From positions 1 to 64,000 of the forward strand of contig JAOTWF010000004.1 in the NCBI GenBank assembly GCA_029863005.1: DNA of 64,000 bases. The letters run 5' to 3'. The notes under the pieces are model-generated. The model was given only the letters and a program-made list of their open reading frames with translations, made no database searches and was not told the DNA's origin. Within the stretch, counting starts at the first letter, position 1; each line of letters begins with the position of its first letter. Positions 10,798-26,234 of this stretch are shown piece by piece. The position numbers and the translations under genes were made by a program. Origin of the DNA: Gammaproteobacteria bacterium. Its GTDB lineage: Bacteria; Pseudomonadota; Gammaproteobacteria; Acidiferrobacterales; Sulfurifustaceae.

Positions 10798-11026
10798 GCT
10801 CGCAATAATTCGTTTTTATCGGCGCATTACTTTTGTTGGATCTGGAAGGAGCCGTGTTTATGCTGCGCGGTGACATGATGCCCGCGTACGGCAGTCGGGT
10901 AACCACGAGTGATCGTGTTTGTTATATACAGCAATAACGAATACTTTCGCTGTATTTTTCTAGAAGTTAACATATAGTTTGTGCGGGTTCATTTGGGGCT
11001 CAGGACTTCACTCTCTTTCGCTTACG

Positions 11027-12516
<1,490 letters not shown>

Positions 12517-12562
12517 CCGCCGCATTAACCGAACGGTCTTTATTACAGTCAGGAGCCTGCGC

Positions 12563-13033
12563 ATGAACATAGGCATTACTTTAATCGGACAAATGCTCAG
12601 CTTTGCGCTGTTCGTCTGGTTGACGATGAAATTTATCTGGCCGCCGCTGATGCGGGCCATGGAGCGGCGCCGGCAGACCATTGCCGACGGGTTGGCGGCC
12701 GCCGAACGCAGCAAGCTCGATCTTGAGCTGGCGCAGAAAAAGGCCGGCGAACTGTTGCACGAGGCACGCGAGCAGGCCGCGGACGTACTCATGGAAGCCG
12801 CCAAGCGCGCTTCCGGGATCATGGACGAGGCCAAGTCCCAGGCGCGCGCCGAAGGCGAGCGTCAGTTCCTGGCCACCCGCGCCGAGATCGACCTCGAGGC
12901 CAACCGTGCGCGCGAGCATTTGCGTACGGCCGTGGCGGAGCTGGCCGTGGCCGGGGCCACGCGCATCCTCGAAAAGGAGATCGACCGCAACGCGCATGCG
13001 AAGCTGCTCGACTCCGTCGTGGCGAAACTCTAG
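12563..13033 (+). CDS. atpF: F1Fo ATP synthase subunit b
   Basis: MNIGITLIGQMLSFALFVWLTMKFIWPPL; amphipathic coiled coil; operon position. Confidence 0.96.
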   Translation: MNIGITLIGQMLSFALFVWLTMKFIWPPLMRAMERRRQTIADGLAAAERSKLDLELAQKKAGELLHEAREQAADVLMEAAKRASGIMDEAKSQARAEGERQFLATRAEIDLEANRAREHLRTAVAELAVAGATRILEKEIDRNAHAKLLDSVVAKL

Positions 13034-13035
13034 CG

Positions 13036-13572
13036 ATGGCGGAACGTCGCACCACGGCTCGTCCCTACGCCGAAGCCGCTTTCGCGCTCGCGCGCGATGC
13101 CCGGCGGCTCAAGCCCTGGTCCGAGATGCTCGCCCTGCTCGCCATTGTCGTGGGCGATGCCAGTATGCAGCGCCTGCTCGATGACCCGCGCCTGCCGCGC
13201 GAGCGTGTCGCGGCGCTTATCATTGAAATCGGCGGCAAGCATCTCGATGTCGCGGCGCAAAACTTTGTGCGCCTGCTGGCGGAGAATCGCCGCCTGGGAC
13301 TGCTGCCCGAAATCGTGGCGCTCTACGAAATGCGGCGGGCCGAGGCTGAGGCGATCGTTGACGCGGACGTGACCTCGGCCTACGCCCTGTCCGACGCCGA
13401 ACAGCGAAAGATTGGCGAGGCACTTAAGCGCCGACTGGGACGTGAAGTGCGCATCACCGCGCACGTTGACGCGTCACTGCTGGGCGGCATAGTTATCCGG
13501 GCGGGCGATCTCGTGATCGACGGTTCCGTGCGCGGGCGCATCGCGGCGCTGGCGACACATCTGAATTATTGA
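13036..13572 (+). CDS. atpH: F1Fo ATP synthase subunit delta
   Basis: [14 protein letters not shown]...[25 protein letters not shown]. Confidence 0.96.
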   Translation: MAERRTTARPYAEAAFALARDARRLKPWSEMLALLAIVVGDASMQRLLDDPRLPRERVAALIIEIGGKHLDVAAQNFVRLLAENRRLGLLPEIVALYEMRRAEAEAIVDADVTSAYALSDAEQRKIGEALKRRLGREVRITAHVDASLLGGIVIRAGDLVIDGSVRGRIAALATHLNY

Positions 13573-13591
13573 AATATTGGGATATCCGATG

Positions 13592-15133
<1,542 letters not shown>

Positions 15134-15136
15134 GCC

Positions 15137-16009
15137 ATGGCCGTCGGCAAAGAAATACGCAAGAAGATCAAGTCAGTCCAGAACACTCAGAAAATCACGA
15201 GTGCGATGGAAATGGTCTCGGCCAGCAAGATGCGCCGCGCCCAGGAGCGCATGCAGGCCGCACGCCCGTACGCGACCCGGATCCGTCACGTGATCCAGCA
15301 TGTGCACGAGGGGCACACGGAATATCGCCATCCGTTTACGGTCGAGCGCGAGGCCAAACGCGTGGGGGTGATCGTGGTCACCTCCGACCGCGGTCTGTGT
15401 GGCGGTCTGAATACCAATCTGTTGCGCAGTGCGCTGCAGGAAATGAAGGGTTGGCGAGACCGGGGCCTCGAGATGGAGGTCTGCAACATCGGCACCAAGG
15501 GTTTCGTCTTCTGCAAGCGCTTCGGTTTTCCGATTGTTTCGCATGTGTCGCACCTCGGGGACACGCCGCGGCTCGAAGACCTGATCGGTACAGTCAAGGT
15601 CATGCTCGATGCTTACACGGGGGGCCGGCTTGATCGCCTGTTTGTCGTGTACAACCGTTTCGTCAACACCATGACGCAAAAGCCGCTACTGGAACAGCTG
15701 CTGCCGTTGCCACCGGTGCCGGAGCAGGAAGCCAAAGAATTGAAGCACTACTGGGACTATCTGTACGAACCCGAGAATGCCCCCGAACTGCTGGATGACC
15801 TTATTACCCGCTACATCGAGTCGCAGATCTATCATGCGGTGATCGAGAATCTCGCCTGCGAACAGTCGGCGCGCATGGTGGCGATGAAGGCCGCGAGCGA
15901 CAACGCCAGCGCGCTCATCGACGATCTCCAGCTCGTGTACAACAAGGCGCGCCAGGCCGCGATCACGCAAGAAATCTCGGAGATCGTCGGCGGGGCGGCG
16001 GCGGTGTAA
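15137..16009 (+). CDS. atpG: F1Fo ATP synthase subunit gamma
   Basis: [35 protein letters not shown]. Confidence 0.98.
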   Translation: MAVGKEIRKKIKSVQNTQKITSAMEMVSASKMRRAQERMQAARPYATRIRHVIQHVHEGHTEYRHPFTVEREAKRVGVIVVTSDRGLCGGLNTNLLRSALQEMKGWRDRGLEMEVCNIGTKGFVFCKRFGFPIVSHVSHLGDTPRLEDLIGTVKVMLDAYTGGRLDRLFVVYNRFVNTMTQKPLLEQLLPLPPVPEQEAKELKHYWDYLYEPENAPELLDDLITRYIESQIYHAVIENLACEQSARMVAMKAASDNASALIDDLQLVYNKARQAAITQEISEIVGGAAAV

Positions 16010-16033
16010 CGAATTTATCATTCAAGGTATTGA

Positions 16034-17410
<1,377 letters not shown>

Positions 17411-17435
17411 CGCACAAATGCAAGGGAACAGAACC

Positions 17436-17861
17436 ATGGATGCCTTGACCATGCACGTCGACATTGTTTCCGCCGAGAAGGAGATTTTCTCCGGTCTGGC
17501 GGAGATGCTGGTAGCGACCTTGGTAACGGGCGAGGTTGGTATTCTACCGCACCACACGCCGCTGCTGGCGCGCATGAAGCCGGGCGAGGTGCGCGTGAAG
17601 ACGCCCACCGAGGAACTCACGTTCTATGTCTCGGGTGGCATGCTCGAGGTGCAGCCGCACGTGGTCACGGTACTGGCCGACACCGCGCTGCGCGCCAAGG
17701 ACATTGACGAGGCCGCCGCGCTCAAGGCCAAGGAAAGCGCCGAGGAAGCGCTCAAGAACCGCAAGGCCGACATCGACTACGCCAAGGCCCAGGCCGAGCT
17801 GGCCGAGGCTATCGCACAACTGCGCGCTATCAAGAAACTTCGCGAACGCGCCCACAAGTAA
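17436..17861 (+). CDS. atpC: F1Fo ATP synthase subunit epsilon
   Basis: [25 protein letters not shown]...[24 protein letters not shown] at 17436 preferred over the upstream extension. Confidence 0.95.
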   Translation: MDALTMHVDIVSAEKEIFSGLAEMLVATLVTGEVGILPHHTPLLARMKPGEVRVKTPTEELTFYVSGGMLEVQPHVVTVLADTALRAKDIDEAAALKAKESAEEALKNRKADIDYAKAQAELAEAIAQLRAIKKLRERAHK

Positions 17862-17890
17862 GCAGTATCCGTTAATCTTATTTTCATTTC

Positions 17891-18376
17891 ATGACTACCG
17901 TCGTCACCAAAAACAAGGTTGTTTCTCTCATTTACGTGGTGCGTAACGAGAAGGGCGACATTTTTGAGTACCGCGACCTGCCGGTATCGTACGTGCACGG
18001 TTCCGGCGCGGATCTCTTTCCCAAGATCGAGCAGTCGCTCGAGGGACACGCCGTCGGTGACCGGGTGTCGGTGCAGCTGTCGCCGGGCGAAGCCTTCGGC
18101 GAGCGCGACCCCAAGCTCACCTTCACCGACGATATCGAGAATGCGCCGCCCGAACTGCGCCGCATCGGCGCCGAGTTCGAGGCACAAAACGCCAAGGGCG
18201 AAAGCATCATGCTTACCGTGACGCGCATCGAAGATGACAAGATCACAGTGGACGCCAACCACCCGCTGGCCGGCCAGACCATCAACTTCGAGGTGACGGT
18301 AAAGGACATTCGCGATGCCACCCCCGAGGAAATCCGCAACGGCCGCCCCGCGAGCGACATTCCAACATTGCAATAA
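17891..18376 (+). CDS. FKBP-type peptidyl-prolyl isomerase, SlyD-like
   Basis: KVVSLIYVVRNEKGDIFEY...GHAVGDRVSVQLSPGEAFGERDP...VDANHPLAGQTINFEVTVKDIRDAT. Confidence 0.93.
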   Translation: MTTVVTKNKVVSLIYVVRNEKGDIFEYRDLPVSYVHGSGADLFPKIEQSLEGHAVGDRVSVQLSPGEAFGERDPKLTFTDDIENAPPELRRIGAEFEAQNAKGESIMLTVTRIEDDKITVDANHPLAGQTINFEVTVKDIRDATPEEIRNGRPASDIPTLQ

Positions 18377-18433
18377 CCTCGGCGTCGATAATTTCCTATA
18401 GTTAACGGATATGATGAAGGCTACGTCCTGACC

Positions 18434-19807
18434 ATGGCCGTCCCCCTCGAAATCGTTATCCTCGCCGCCGGCCAAGGCAAGCGCATGTATTCCGACCGCC
18501 CCAAGGTGCTGCACGAGCTCGCGGGCCGGCCGCTGCTGGCGCATGTGCTCGCTACCGCGCGCGCCTTAAAGCCGGCCGCCATCCATGTGGTGTACGGGCA
18601 CGGCGGCGAGGCGGTACGCGCGGCCAATCCGGAGCTTGGCATAACGTGGGTGCATCAGGCTGAGCAGCAAGGCACCGGCCATGCCGTGGCCCAGGCCATG
18701 CCTGGGGTCGCCAATGAGTCCACGGTGCTGGTGCTTTACGGCGATGTCCCCTTGATCCGCCCGCAGACCCTGAAGAAATTGCTTTCCGCCGCCGGCACCG
18801 GGCTCGCCCTGCTCACCACGGAACTCCCCCATCCCGGGCCTTACGGGCGCATCCTGCGCAATGCTGCCGGGCAGGTGACCCGCATTGTGGAAAGCAAGGA
18901 TGCCACGCCGGATGAGGCTAAGGTGCGCGAGGTCAATACCGGGTTTCTTGCCGTCCCGGCGGGAAAACTCAAGAAATGGCTCTCGCGCCTTAAGAATCAC
19001 AACGCCCAGGGCGAGTACTATCTGACTGATATAATTTCCATAGCGGTGGCGGAAAAAGTGACGATCATTACCCGCCTCCCCGGCGACATCGCTGAAATCC
19101 TCGGGGTCAACAGCAAAGCGGAGCTTGCCCAAGTGGAGCGCATGTATCAGAAACAGCAGACCGAAAAGCTCATGCAGCAGGGCGTGACCCTGCGTGATCC
19201 CGCGCGCCTCGACGTGCGTGGCGAACTCACCTGCGGGCGCGACGTGGTGATTGATGTCAATGTCATTTTCGAGGGCAAGGTCCGGCTTGGCGACCGCGTG
19301 CAGGTCGGGCCGAACAACGTCATCCGCGACAGCACCGTGGGCAGTGGCACCGTCATTCTCCCGAACTGCGTGATCGAGGAGACCGACATCGGTGCCGATT
19401 GCCGCATCGGCCCGTTCGCGCGGCTGCGCCCCGAGACCCATTTGGCGGCGCACGTCCATGTCGGCAACTTTGTCGAGGTGAAGAAATCCGACGTGGCCGA
19501 AGGCAGCAAGATGAATCACTTAAGCTACATCGGCGACACCAGCATCGGGCGCAACGTCAACATCGGCGCCGGCACCATCACCTGCAATTATGACGGCGCG
19601 AACAAACATCGAACAATTATCGGCGACAACGTTTTCGTCGGCTCGAACACGGCCCTGGTGGCCCCGGTGACCGTGGGCGAAGACGCCACCATCGGCGCCG
19701 GCTCGGTGATATCGAAAGACGCCCCGGCCGGCGAGCTCACGCTCACGCGCGCCCCGCAGACGACCAAGCCGGGCTGGAAGCGGCCGGTCAAAAAAGCGAA
19801 AAAATAA
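18434..19807 (+). CDS. glmU: Bifunctional GlcNAc-1-P uridyltransferase/acetyltransferase
   Basis: VILAAGQGKRMYSDRPKVLHELAGRPL; left-handed beta-helix hexapeptides. Confidence 0.98.
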   Translation: MAVPLEIVILAAGQGKRMYSDRPKVLHELAGRPLLAHVLATARALKPAAIHVVYGHGGEAVRAANPELGITWVHQAEQQGTGHAVAQAMPGVANESTVLVLYGDVPLIRPQTLKKLLSAAGTGLALLTTELPHPGPYGRILRNAAGQVTRIVESKDATPDEAKVREVNTGFLAVPAGKLKKWLSRLKNHNAQGEYYLTDIISIAVAEKVTIITRLPGDIAEILGVNSKAELAQVERMYQKQQTEKLMQQGVTLRDPARLDVRGELTCGRDVVIDVNVIFEGKVRLGDRVQVGPNNVIRDSTVGSGTVILPNCVIEETDIGADCRIGPFARLRPETHLAAHVHVGNFVEVKKSDVAEGSKMNHLSYIGDTSIGRNVNIGAGTITCNYDGANKHRTIIGDNVFVGSNTALVAPVTVGEDATIGAGSVISKDAPAGELTLTRAPQTTKPGWKRPVKKAKK

Positions 19808-19822
19808 CCCGAGGTTTTCCCC

Positions 19823-21658
19823 ATGTGTGGCATTGTCGGCGCGGTGGCGCAGCGAAACGTGGTCCCGATTCTGGTCGAGGGGCTAAAGCGCCTGGAGTAC
19901 CGAGGCTACGATTCCGCGGGGCTGGCCGTCCTTGGCGACGGTGGTTCCGAGCGCCTCGATCGCGTGCGCGCGGTCGGCAAGGTCAAGGTGCTGGAGGAAT
20001 CCCTGCAGCAACTGCAAACCGAGGGCCAGACCGGCATCGCCCACACCCGCTGGGCCACCCACGGCATCCCGAGCGAGGACAACGCGCACCCGCACGTGAG
20101 TCACGGCGTCATTGCCGTGGTGCATAACGGCATTATCGAAAACCACGAAGCGCTTCGGAAAAAGTTGCAGCAGGAGGGTTATGAATTCAACTCCCAGACC
20201 GACACCGAGGTGGTCGCGCACCTGGTGCATCATCATCTGAAGAAAGAAAAAGACCTGTGCCGGGCGGCCATCGCCACGATTCATGAACTGGAGGGAGCGT
20301 ATGCGCTCGGGATCATCAGCCGTGCCGAGCCGCATCGCCTGATCGCGGCACGCAAGGGCAGCCCACTCGTGGTCGGTGTTGGGATCGAGGAGCATTTCAT
20401 CGGCTCGGACGTGCTGGCGCTGGCCCCGGTGACGCGCAACGTGATTTATCTTGAGGACGGCGACGTGGCCGATCTGCGCCGGGCCGACTACACGATTTAC
20501 AATTCCGACGGGAAAAAGGTCGAACGGCCGGTGCACGTCTCCGAGGCCTCGGCCGATGCGGTTGACCGTGGCCAGTACCGCAACTTCACCGAGAAGGAGA
20601 TTTTCGAGCAGCCCAAGGCCGTGGCCGACACGCTCGAAGGACGCCTTGGCAAGCACCGCATCCTGGAAGAGGCCTTTGGCGTCACCGCCGGGCAGATCTT
20701 CAACGAAACCCAGGCGGTGCAGATCATCGCCTGCGGCACCAGCTTTCACGCCGGCTCCGTGGCGCGCTACTGGATCGAGAGCCTCGCCGGCCTGCCCTGT
20801 AATGTTGAGATCGCCAGCGAATACCGCTACCGCAAGCACGTGGTCCTCCCGGGCACGCTGGTGGTGGCGATCTCGCAGTCGGGCGAGACGGCCGACACGC
20901 TCGCGGCCCTGCAACTGACGAAGAAGCTCGGTTACGGACATTCGCTTGCCATTTGCAACGTGCCGGAATCCTCCCTGGTGCGGGAGTCCGAATTGACGCT
21001 CCTCACCCGCGCCGGGCCGGAGATCGGGGTGGCCTCCACCAAGGCCTTCACCACCCAGCTCACCGCCCTGCTGCTTCTGACCATCGCGCTCGCGCGTCGG
21101 CACGGATTAACGCCGGAGAAGGAAAAGCAGCTGGTAGAGGAACTGGAGCAACTGCCGGGACGCATCCAGAAGGTGCTGGAGCTGAACGAGGAAATTCATC
21201 AGCTTTCGCAGCGCTTCGTCGATAAGCAGCACGCCCTGTTCCTCGGGCGCGGCGTGCACTACCCCATCGCCATGGAAGGCGCGCTGAAACTGAAGGAAAT
21301 CTCCTACATTCACGCCGAATCCTACGCCGCCGGGGAATTAAAGCATGGGCCCTTGGCGCTGGTGGACGCCAGCATGCCGGTCGTGGCCGTCGCACCGAAC
21401 GACGATCTGTTGGAGAAGTTGAAATCGAACCTTCAGGAAGTCCGCGCCCGCGGCGGCGAGCTGTACGTGTTCTCGGTCAAGGGCACCGGGGTGCGCGCCG
21501 GCAACACCATCAAGATCCGCATGCCCGAGGTGGGCGAGACCACCTCGCCCATTCTCTATACCGTGCCGCTGCAGCTGCTGGCGTATTACGTCGCGCTCGC
21601 CAAGGGCACCGATGTCGATCAGCCCAGGAACCTGGCGAAATCCGTGACGGTGGAATAG
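19823..21658 (+). CDS. glmS: Glutamine-fructose-6-phosphate aminotransferase
   Basis: [33 protein letters not shown]...; SIS domains; ends [13 protein letters not shown]. Confidence 0.98.
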   Translation: MCGIVGAVAQRNVVPILVEGLKRLEYRGYDSAGLAVLGDGGSERLDRVRAVGKVKVLEESLQQLQTEGQTGIAHTRWATHGIPSEDNAHPHVSHGVIAVVHNGIIENHEALRKKLQQEGYEFNSQTDTEVVAHLVHHHLKKEKDLCRAAIATIHELEGAYALGIISRAEPHRLIAARKGSPLVVGVGIEEHFIGSDVLALAPVTRNVIYLEDGDVADLRRADYTIYNSDGKKVERPVHVSEASADAVDRGQYRNFTEKEIFEQPKAVADTLEGRLGKHRILEEAFGVTAGQIFNETQAVQIIACGTSFHAGSVARYWIESLAGLPCNVEIASEYRYRKHVVLPGTLVVAISQSGETADTLAALQLTKKLGYGHSLAICNVPESSLVRESELTLLTRAGPEIGVASTKAFTTQLTALLLLTIALARRHGLTPEKEKQLVEELEQLPGRIQKVLELNEEIHQLSQRFVDKQHALFLGRGVHYPIAMEGALKLKEISYIHAESYAAGELKHGPLALVDASMPVVAVAPNDDLLEKLKSNLQEVRARGGELYVFSVKGTGVRAGNTIKIRMPEVGETTSPILYTVPLQLLAYYVALAKGTDVDQPRNLAKSVTVE

Positions 21659-21900
21659 GTTGGTTCGGCCTGCGGCCGCATGTATTTCTTACAGCACCCC
21701 TCGCTTGAGGACAATATTTCATCCATCAGGATTCAAGTCGTGCCGGGGAAACGGTCCGACAGTGATCCGCGACACCTGCCCGTGAAATCGTGCTGTACAA
21801 AATCGAAAAGAAAATGTAAGTTGCGAGCTGAAAGAGCTGTCTACGAAGTGGTGACGTTGTGGTTGCGTAGTATTCGGCCCAGGATCAGGAGAACGACTCC

Positions 21901-22734
21901 ATGGCAGCTGTACGCAAGCTTCCTCTGTCAAAAACACTGCTTACGAAAATTCAACAGCACGTCAAGCTGCATTGCGAAGTTTTCTCGTCTGATAGTGTAG
22001 ATCTTGAAACCTTCGGACAAATCCCCGGCGCTAACGCCCCCACGTACACCGCAACCTGGCCGATTCAAGAGGCGTTTGAATATTTTCATCACCTGGAGGT
22101 GGGACGTTTAACTGGCACGGTTTTCAAGGTTTTGATACCTGATTATTTCGAGATAGGTTCCCATCAAACTTCCCTCTCGTTCAGTTTCACCATCGACGAT
22201 CGCATCCGCTCGGAGTTGCCGGCCATGCTCGATGTCTACGCCCAGATATACGATGCGGAAAGCCGTTTGCGTTTTTTTCTCCATCAGAAGTTATTGACGA
22301 AATACGGCGCGAATTTCGTCCTTCACTTGCCGAAAAAAGTCCGGGATCGCATCGAATTCGAGAAGTTGCGCGAGCGCCCTTACGTCATTGATCCCCTTCG
22401 CGGCGAACTGGCGTACGTTTACTTGAGCGATCTGAAGCGGATCATTGACGCCAACGAGGAGTTTGTGGCGGACAATCAGATTCGCTTGGTCCTACTGCAA
22501 AAAATCGAATATCTCAATTCCATCCGTCATCTCGCTTCGCACAATAACCTGATTCTGCCATCAGAAATCATGCACATCCGGGATCACTGCGAGCTCATCC
22601 GCCTGATCATCGGAACCGGGACGCTCGGCCTCACTCCTTTTACTCCCACTCCCGCCGGTTCAATAACAGACTCTCGCCCCGCGCAACCCAAAACTGCGGC
22701 CAATACGATCGAACTCGAAACCGAGTTAGTTTGA
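21901..22734 (+). CDS. Hypothetical protein with a HEPN-like Rx4H motif
   Basis: 277-aa ORF; C-terminal helical region LQKIEYLNSIRHLASHNNLILPSEIMHIRDHCELIRLI. Confidence 0.6.
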   Translation: MAAVRKLPLSKTLLTKIQQHVKLHCEVFSSDSVDLETFGQIPGANAPTYTATWPIQEAFEYFHHLEVGRLTGTVFKVLIPDYFEIGSHQTSLSFSFTIDDRIRSELPAMLDVYAQIYDAESRLRFFLHQKLLTKYGANFVLHLPKKVRDRIEFEKLRERPYVIDPLRGELAYVYLSDLKRIIDANEEFVADNQIRLVLLQKIEYLNSIRHLASHNNLILPSEIMHIRDHCELIRLIIGTGTLGLTPFTPTPAGSITDSRPAQPKTAANTIELETELV

Positions 22735-22950
22735 CTATTCAAAAAGGGGATGGATGGGTGAAAATTTAATCACTCGTCTGTTTTTTACTAAAGTTCTGTT
22801 TCCGTTGTCCGCCGCAACGACACCAATTCTCTGGGCGTATGTCCCGGGGCGGCGGAATTCCTCAGCGGGTTTGAATCCGAGCCCGTGTTGAATGCTCCCG
22901 CCGGGGGTGATTATCCGCGAATTGCGCGCCATCTCTGGTAAAATCCGGCG

Positions 22951-25116
22951 ATGGATGTTTCCCCTCTGATGGACGATCTCAACGACGTGCAGCGTGAGGC
23001 CGTGGGCGCCCCCCCGGGGCCGCTGCTGATCCTCGCCGGTGCCGGCAGCGGCAAGACGCGCGTGCTGACCCACCGCGTGGCTTGGCTGGTGGGTGTGGAA
23101 GGCATATCTCCTCATTCCATTCTGGCGGTGACCTTTACCAACAAGGCCGCCCACGAGATGCGCGGGCGTATCGAATCCATGTTGCAGTCACCGGTCGGCG
23201 GCATGTGGATCGGGACCTTTCATGGGCTGTCCCACCGTCTGTTGCGTTTACACTGGAAAGAGGCAAATCTCCCGCAAACCTTCACGATTCTTGATAGTGA
23301 AGACCAACTGAGGGTCATCAAGCGGATCATGAAGGGCCTCAACATGGACGAGGCCTATTGGCCGCCCAAGCAGGCAATGTGGTTCATCAACGGCCACAAG
23401 GAAGAGGGCCGCCGGCCGAAGGACATCGGAGAGGCCAATGACCCGACCCATCGCGAGTTGCGGCGCGTGTACGTGGCCTATGAGGAGACTTGTCAGCGTT
23501 CGGGGCTTGTCGATTTCGCCGAGCTGTTGCTGCGCGCCTTTGAGCTCCTGCGCAACAATGCCACGATGCGCGCGCATTATCAGGCGCGGTTCCGGCATGT
23601 GTTGGTGGATGAGTTCCAGGACACCAACCGGATTCAGTACGCCTGGCTGCAAATGTTCGTCGGCCCCGAGCGCAACCTGTTTGTGGTCGGCGATGACGAC
23701 CAGTCGATCTACGGCTGGCGCGGCGCCAAGGTGGAAAATATTCTGAAGTTCGATGCCGACTATCCGGACACGCGTGTCATTCGCTTGGAGCAGAACTATC
23801 GCTCCACCGGTACTATCCTGAAGGCCGCCAATGCCGTTATCGGCCACAACACCGGGCGCCTTGGCAAGAACCTTTGGACCGCGGGCGAAGAGGGTGAACC
23901 GATCGAGCTCTACACCGGCTACACCGATTTCGACGAGGCGCGCTTTGTGATCGACCGCATCCAGGATTGGGTCGCGCGTGGACACGCGCGTGCCGAGTGC
24001 GCGGTGTTGTATCGCTCGAATGCCCAGTCGCGGTTGTTCGAGGAGCGCCTGATCAACGAGGGCATTCCCTATCGGGTTTATGGCGGCCTGCGCTTCTTCG
24101 AGCGTGCCGAGATCAAGGATGCGCTCGCTTATTTGCGGCTCATAGCCAGCCGCCATGACGATTCTTCGTTTGAGCGCGTGGTGAACTTGCCCACGCGCGG
24201 GATCGGCGCCAAGACCGTGGACGCGGTGCGCAGCCACGCCCGCGGGGAAAAGATTTCCCTGTGGCAGTCGGCCCAAAAGCTGCTCCCTGAACCGGTTTTG
24301 CCGGCACGCGCGCGCGAGGCGTTAAACGGCTTTCTGCAATTGATTGAGCGCATGGCGGCCGAGACCGCGGACTTGGTGCTCGGCGATACCGTGGAACACA
24401 TGCTCGCCGGCAGCGGCCTGATCGAGCATTACAAAAAGGAAAAGGGCGAGAAGGCCGAATCGCGCGTGGAAAACCTGGAGGAGCTCATCAACGCCGCGCG
24501 TGGCTACGAACACGATGAGGCCGAAGGCCTTGATCCCTTGTCCTCGTTCCTGGCGCATGCGGCCCTGGAGGCCGGCGAGGGCCAGGCTGAGGCCTGGGAG
24601 GACTGTGTGCAGCTCATGAGCCTGCATTCGGCCAAGGGGCTGGAATTCCCGCTGGTGTTCCTCACCGGCCTGGAAGAGGGCCTGTTCCCGCACCAGCACT
24701 CGCTCGACGACCCGACCCGGCTCGAGGAGGAACGCCGCCTGTGTTACGTCGGCATGACCCGGGCGCGAAAGCACCTGGTGCTGACCCAGGCCGAGCAGCG
24801 CCGGCTGCACGGCAATGAGCACTACACCAGCCCTTCGCGCTTTTTGGGGGAAATCCCGGAAGAATTAATCCAGGAAATTCGCGCCAAGCCTGTGGTTTCG
24901 GCCTATCCCTCCTCTGGCCTGGCCAGAGGCCTGCCGGCGGATAATCCCCCGGCCGGCGGCATGCGCCTGGGCAGCCGGGTGCGCCACGGGACCTTCGGCG
25001 ATGGCGTGGTCCTGCGCTACGAAGGCCAGGGGCCGCACGCCCGGGTGCAGGTCAATTTCGAGGCTGCCGGCACCAAATGGCTGGTGATCGGCTACGCCAA
25101 ACTCCAATCCCTTTGA
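22951..25116 (+). CDS. uvrD: DNA helicase II (UvrD/PcrA family)
   Basis: LNDVQREAV...ILAGAGSGKTRVLTHRVAWL...VFQDTN...VVGDDDQSIYGWRGA...; C-terminal VRHGTFGDGVV. Confidence 0.96.
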   Translation: MDVSPLMDDLNDVQREAVGAPPGPLLILAGAGSGKTRVLTHRVAWLVGVEGISPHSILAVTFTNKAAHEMRGRIESMLQSPVGGMWIGTFHGLSHRLLRLHWKEANLPQTFTILDSEDQLRVIKRIMKGLNMDEAYWPPKQAMWFINGHKEEGRRPKDIGEANDPTHRELRRVYVAYEETCQRSGLVDFAELLLRAFELLRNNATMRAHYQARFRHVLVDEFQDTNRIQYAWLQMFVGPERNLFVVGDDDQSIYGWRGAKVENILKFDADYPDTRVIRLEQNYRSTGTILKAANAVIGHNTGRLGKNLWTAGEEGEPIELYTGYTDFDEARFVIDRIQDWVARGHARAECAVLYRSNAQSRLFEERLINEGIPYRVYGGLRFFERAEIKDALAYLRLIASRHDDSSFERVVNLPTRGIGAKTVDAVRSHARGEKISLWQSAQKLLPEPVLPARAREALNGFLQLIERMAAETADLVLGDTVEHMLAGSGLIEHYKKEKGEKAESRVENLEELINAARGYEHDEAEGLDPLSSFLAHAALEAGEGQAEAWEDCVQLMSLHSAKGLEFPLVFLTGLEEGLFPHQHSLDDPTRLEEERRLCYVGMTRARKHLVLTQAEQRRLHGNEHYTSPSRFLGEIPEELIQEIRAKPVVSAYPSSGLARGLPADNPPAGGMRLGSRVRHGTFGDGVVLRYEGQGPHARVQVNFEAAGTKWLVIGYAKLQSL

Positions 25117-25219
25117 CCCCCGCCGTCCCTTGCATCCCCGGCAGATGAACTATAGTTAAAAGTAAGAAAAACCCAAGAAACACCGGTACAACCGGGTAGA
25201 GATAACAACGGGGATTCGC

Positions 25220-25978
25220 TTGAAGGAAACGAGGAGCGAGGGCGGTACGACGTTCAAGGCCATGCTGGCGATCGTGGTGATCATCTTCGCCGCCGCGGTA
25301 TTGATCATGTATGGCCTGCTCTATTTGGGCACACAGAACAACACCAATTTCATCCTCCTTGTCGGGATATTCACCGCCCTCGTCACGGCGCCTCCGATCT
25401 ACTGGCTGGTTCTCGGCCCGATCCGTCAGCAATACTTCCGACTCCTGCGAGGCGAGGGCGATGACGGTGACCTGAGTCAGGCGGCCATCATCGATCCGCT
25501 CACGCGCATCATGAACCGGCGTGGCATCACCGTCGGCCTGCTCGATGCCATGGCTCAGGCCGAGCGTTACCGCACCCCGCTGACAGTGGCCATGGCCGAC
25601 GTCGACCTGCTGAAAGAAATCAACGCCAGCTACGGCCGCGGTGGTGGCGATCGCGTGCTCAAGGACCTGGCCAGCGTACTGGCCGACGCCTTGCGCATGC
25701 CCGACAAGGTCGGGCGCTACGGCGGCGAGGAATTCCTGATAGTGCTACCGCACACGTCCCTGACCCAAGGGAAGAAGATTGTCGAGCGCATCCGAAGCTC
25801 GGTGAGCAAATGGGATTTTGACGTGGGCTCGAAGAAGATCCGTCTGACCATCAGCATCGGCGTAACGCAGTACAAGATGGGCGAGGACCTCGAGCAGCTC
25901 ATGTCACATGCGAGCCGGGCCCTGCAGGAAGCAAAGCAGGCTGGTCGCAACCGCGTCGTCGCCACCAAAAAACGTTAG
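25220..25978 (+). CDS. Membrane-anchored GGDEF diguanylate cyclase
   Basis: Two TM helices, DPLTRIMNRRGI...GGGDRVLKDLA...VGRYGGEEFLIVLP. Confidence 0.92.
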   Translation: MKETRSEGGTTFKAMLAIVVIIFAAAVLIMYGLLYLGTQNNTNFILLVGIFTALVTAPPIYWLVLGPIRQQYFRLLRGEGDDGDLSQAAIIDPLTRIMNRRGITVGLLDAMAQAERYRTPLTVAMADVDLLKEINASYGRGGGDRVLKDLASVLADALRMPDKVGRYGGEEFLIVLPHTSLTQGKKIVERIRSSVSKWDFDVGSKKIRLTISIGVTQYKMGEDLEQLMSHASRALQEAKQAGRNRVVATKKR

Positions 25979-26112
25979 GACTTTCCTTCCGTTCCCCCCC
26001 AATTGTTGTAGCCTTCGGGCTTGTGCCGCTTGTTGGCGCCACGCACAATTCCAGTTCGTGTTTCACGGACAACAATCGACATGAAACGACGCGATGTCCT
26101 CCGGGGTGCCGG
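25936..26112 (+). repeat. Direct repeat copy A (GGDEF 3' end / dctP 5' end junction)
   Basis: gcaggctggtcgcaaccgcgtcgtcgccacc...gcttgttggcgccacgcacaattccagttcgtgtttcacggacaacaatcgacatgaaacgacgcgatgtcctccggggtgccgg; matches 27369-27543. Confidence 0.93.
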
Positions 26113-26170
26113 GGAATTGGGGCCCAACGAAAGCGATTGTTACAAACCATTTCGGATTAGCTTAGGCTAA
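26081..26170 (+). pseudogene. Truncated 5' fragment of the TRAP substrate-binding protein gene
   Basis: MKRRDVLRGAGELGPNESDCYKPFRISLG*; the first 11 residues equal the start of the intact DctP at 27512, then diverge and stop. Confidence 0.75.
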
Positions 26171-26234
26171 CTGGCAATGCGCCAACGTGAACGTCTACGC
26201 TGGCGATCGCAGAAAGATAAATGGGCGGGGAGGA

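Noticed and set aside
18398-18415. Shared ctatagttaa motif before glmU and before the GGDEF gene (25147-25156)
   Set aside because: Most simply a -10-like promoter element; two occurrences are not enough to propose a regulon.
19883-21103. 406-aa minus-strand ORF
   Set aside because: Shadow frame of glmS.
23248-24276. 342-aa minus-strand ORF
   Set aside because: Shadow frame of uvrD.
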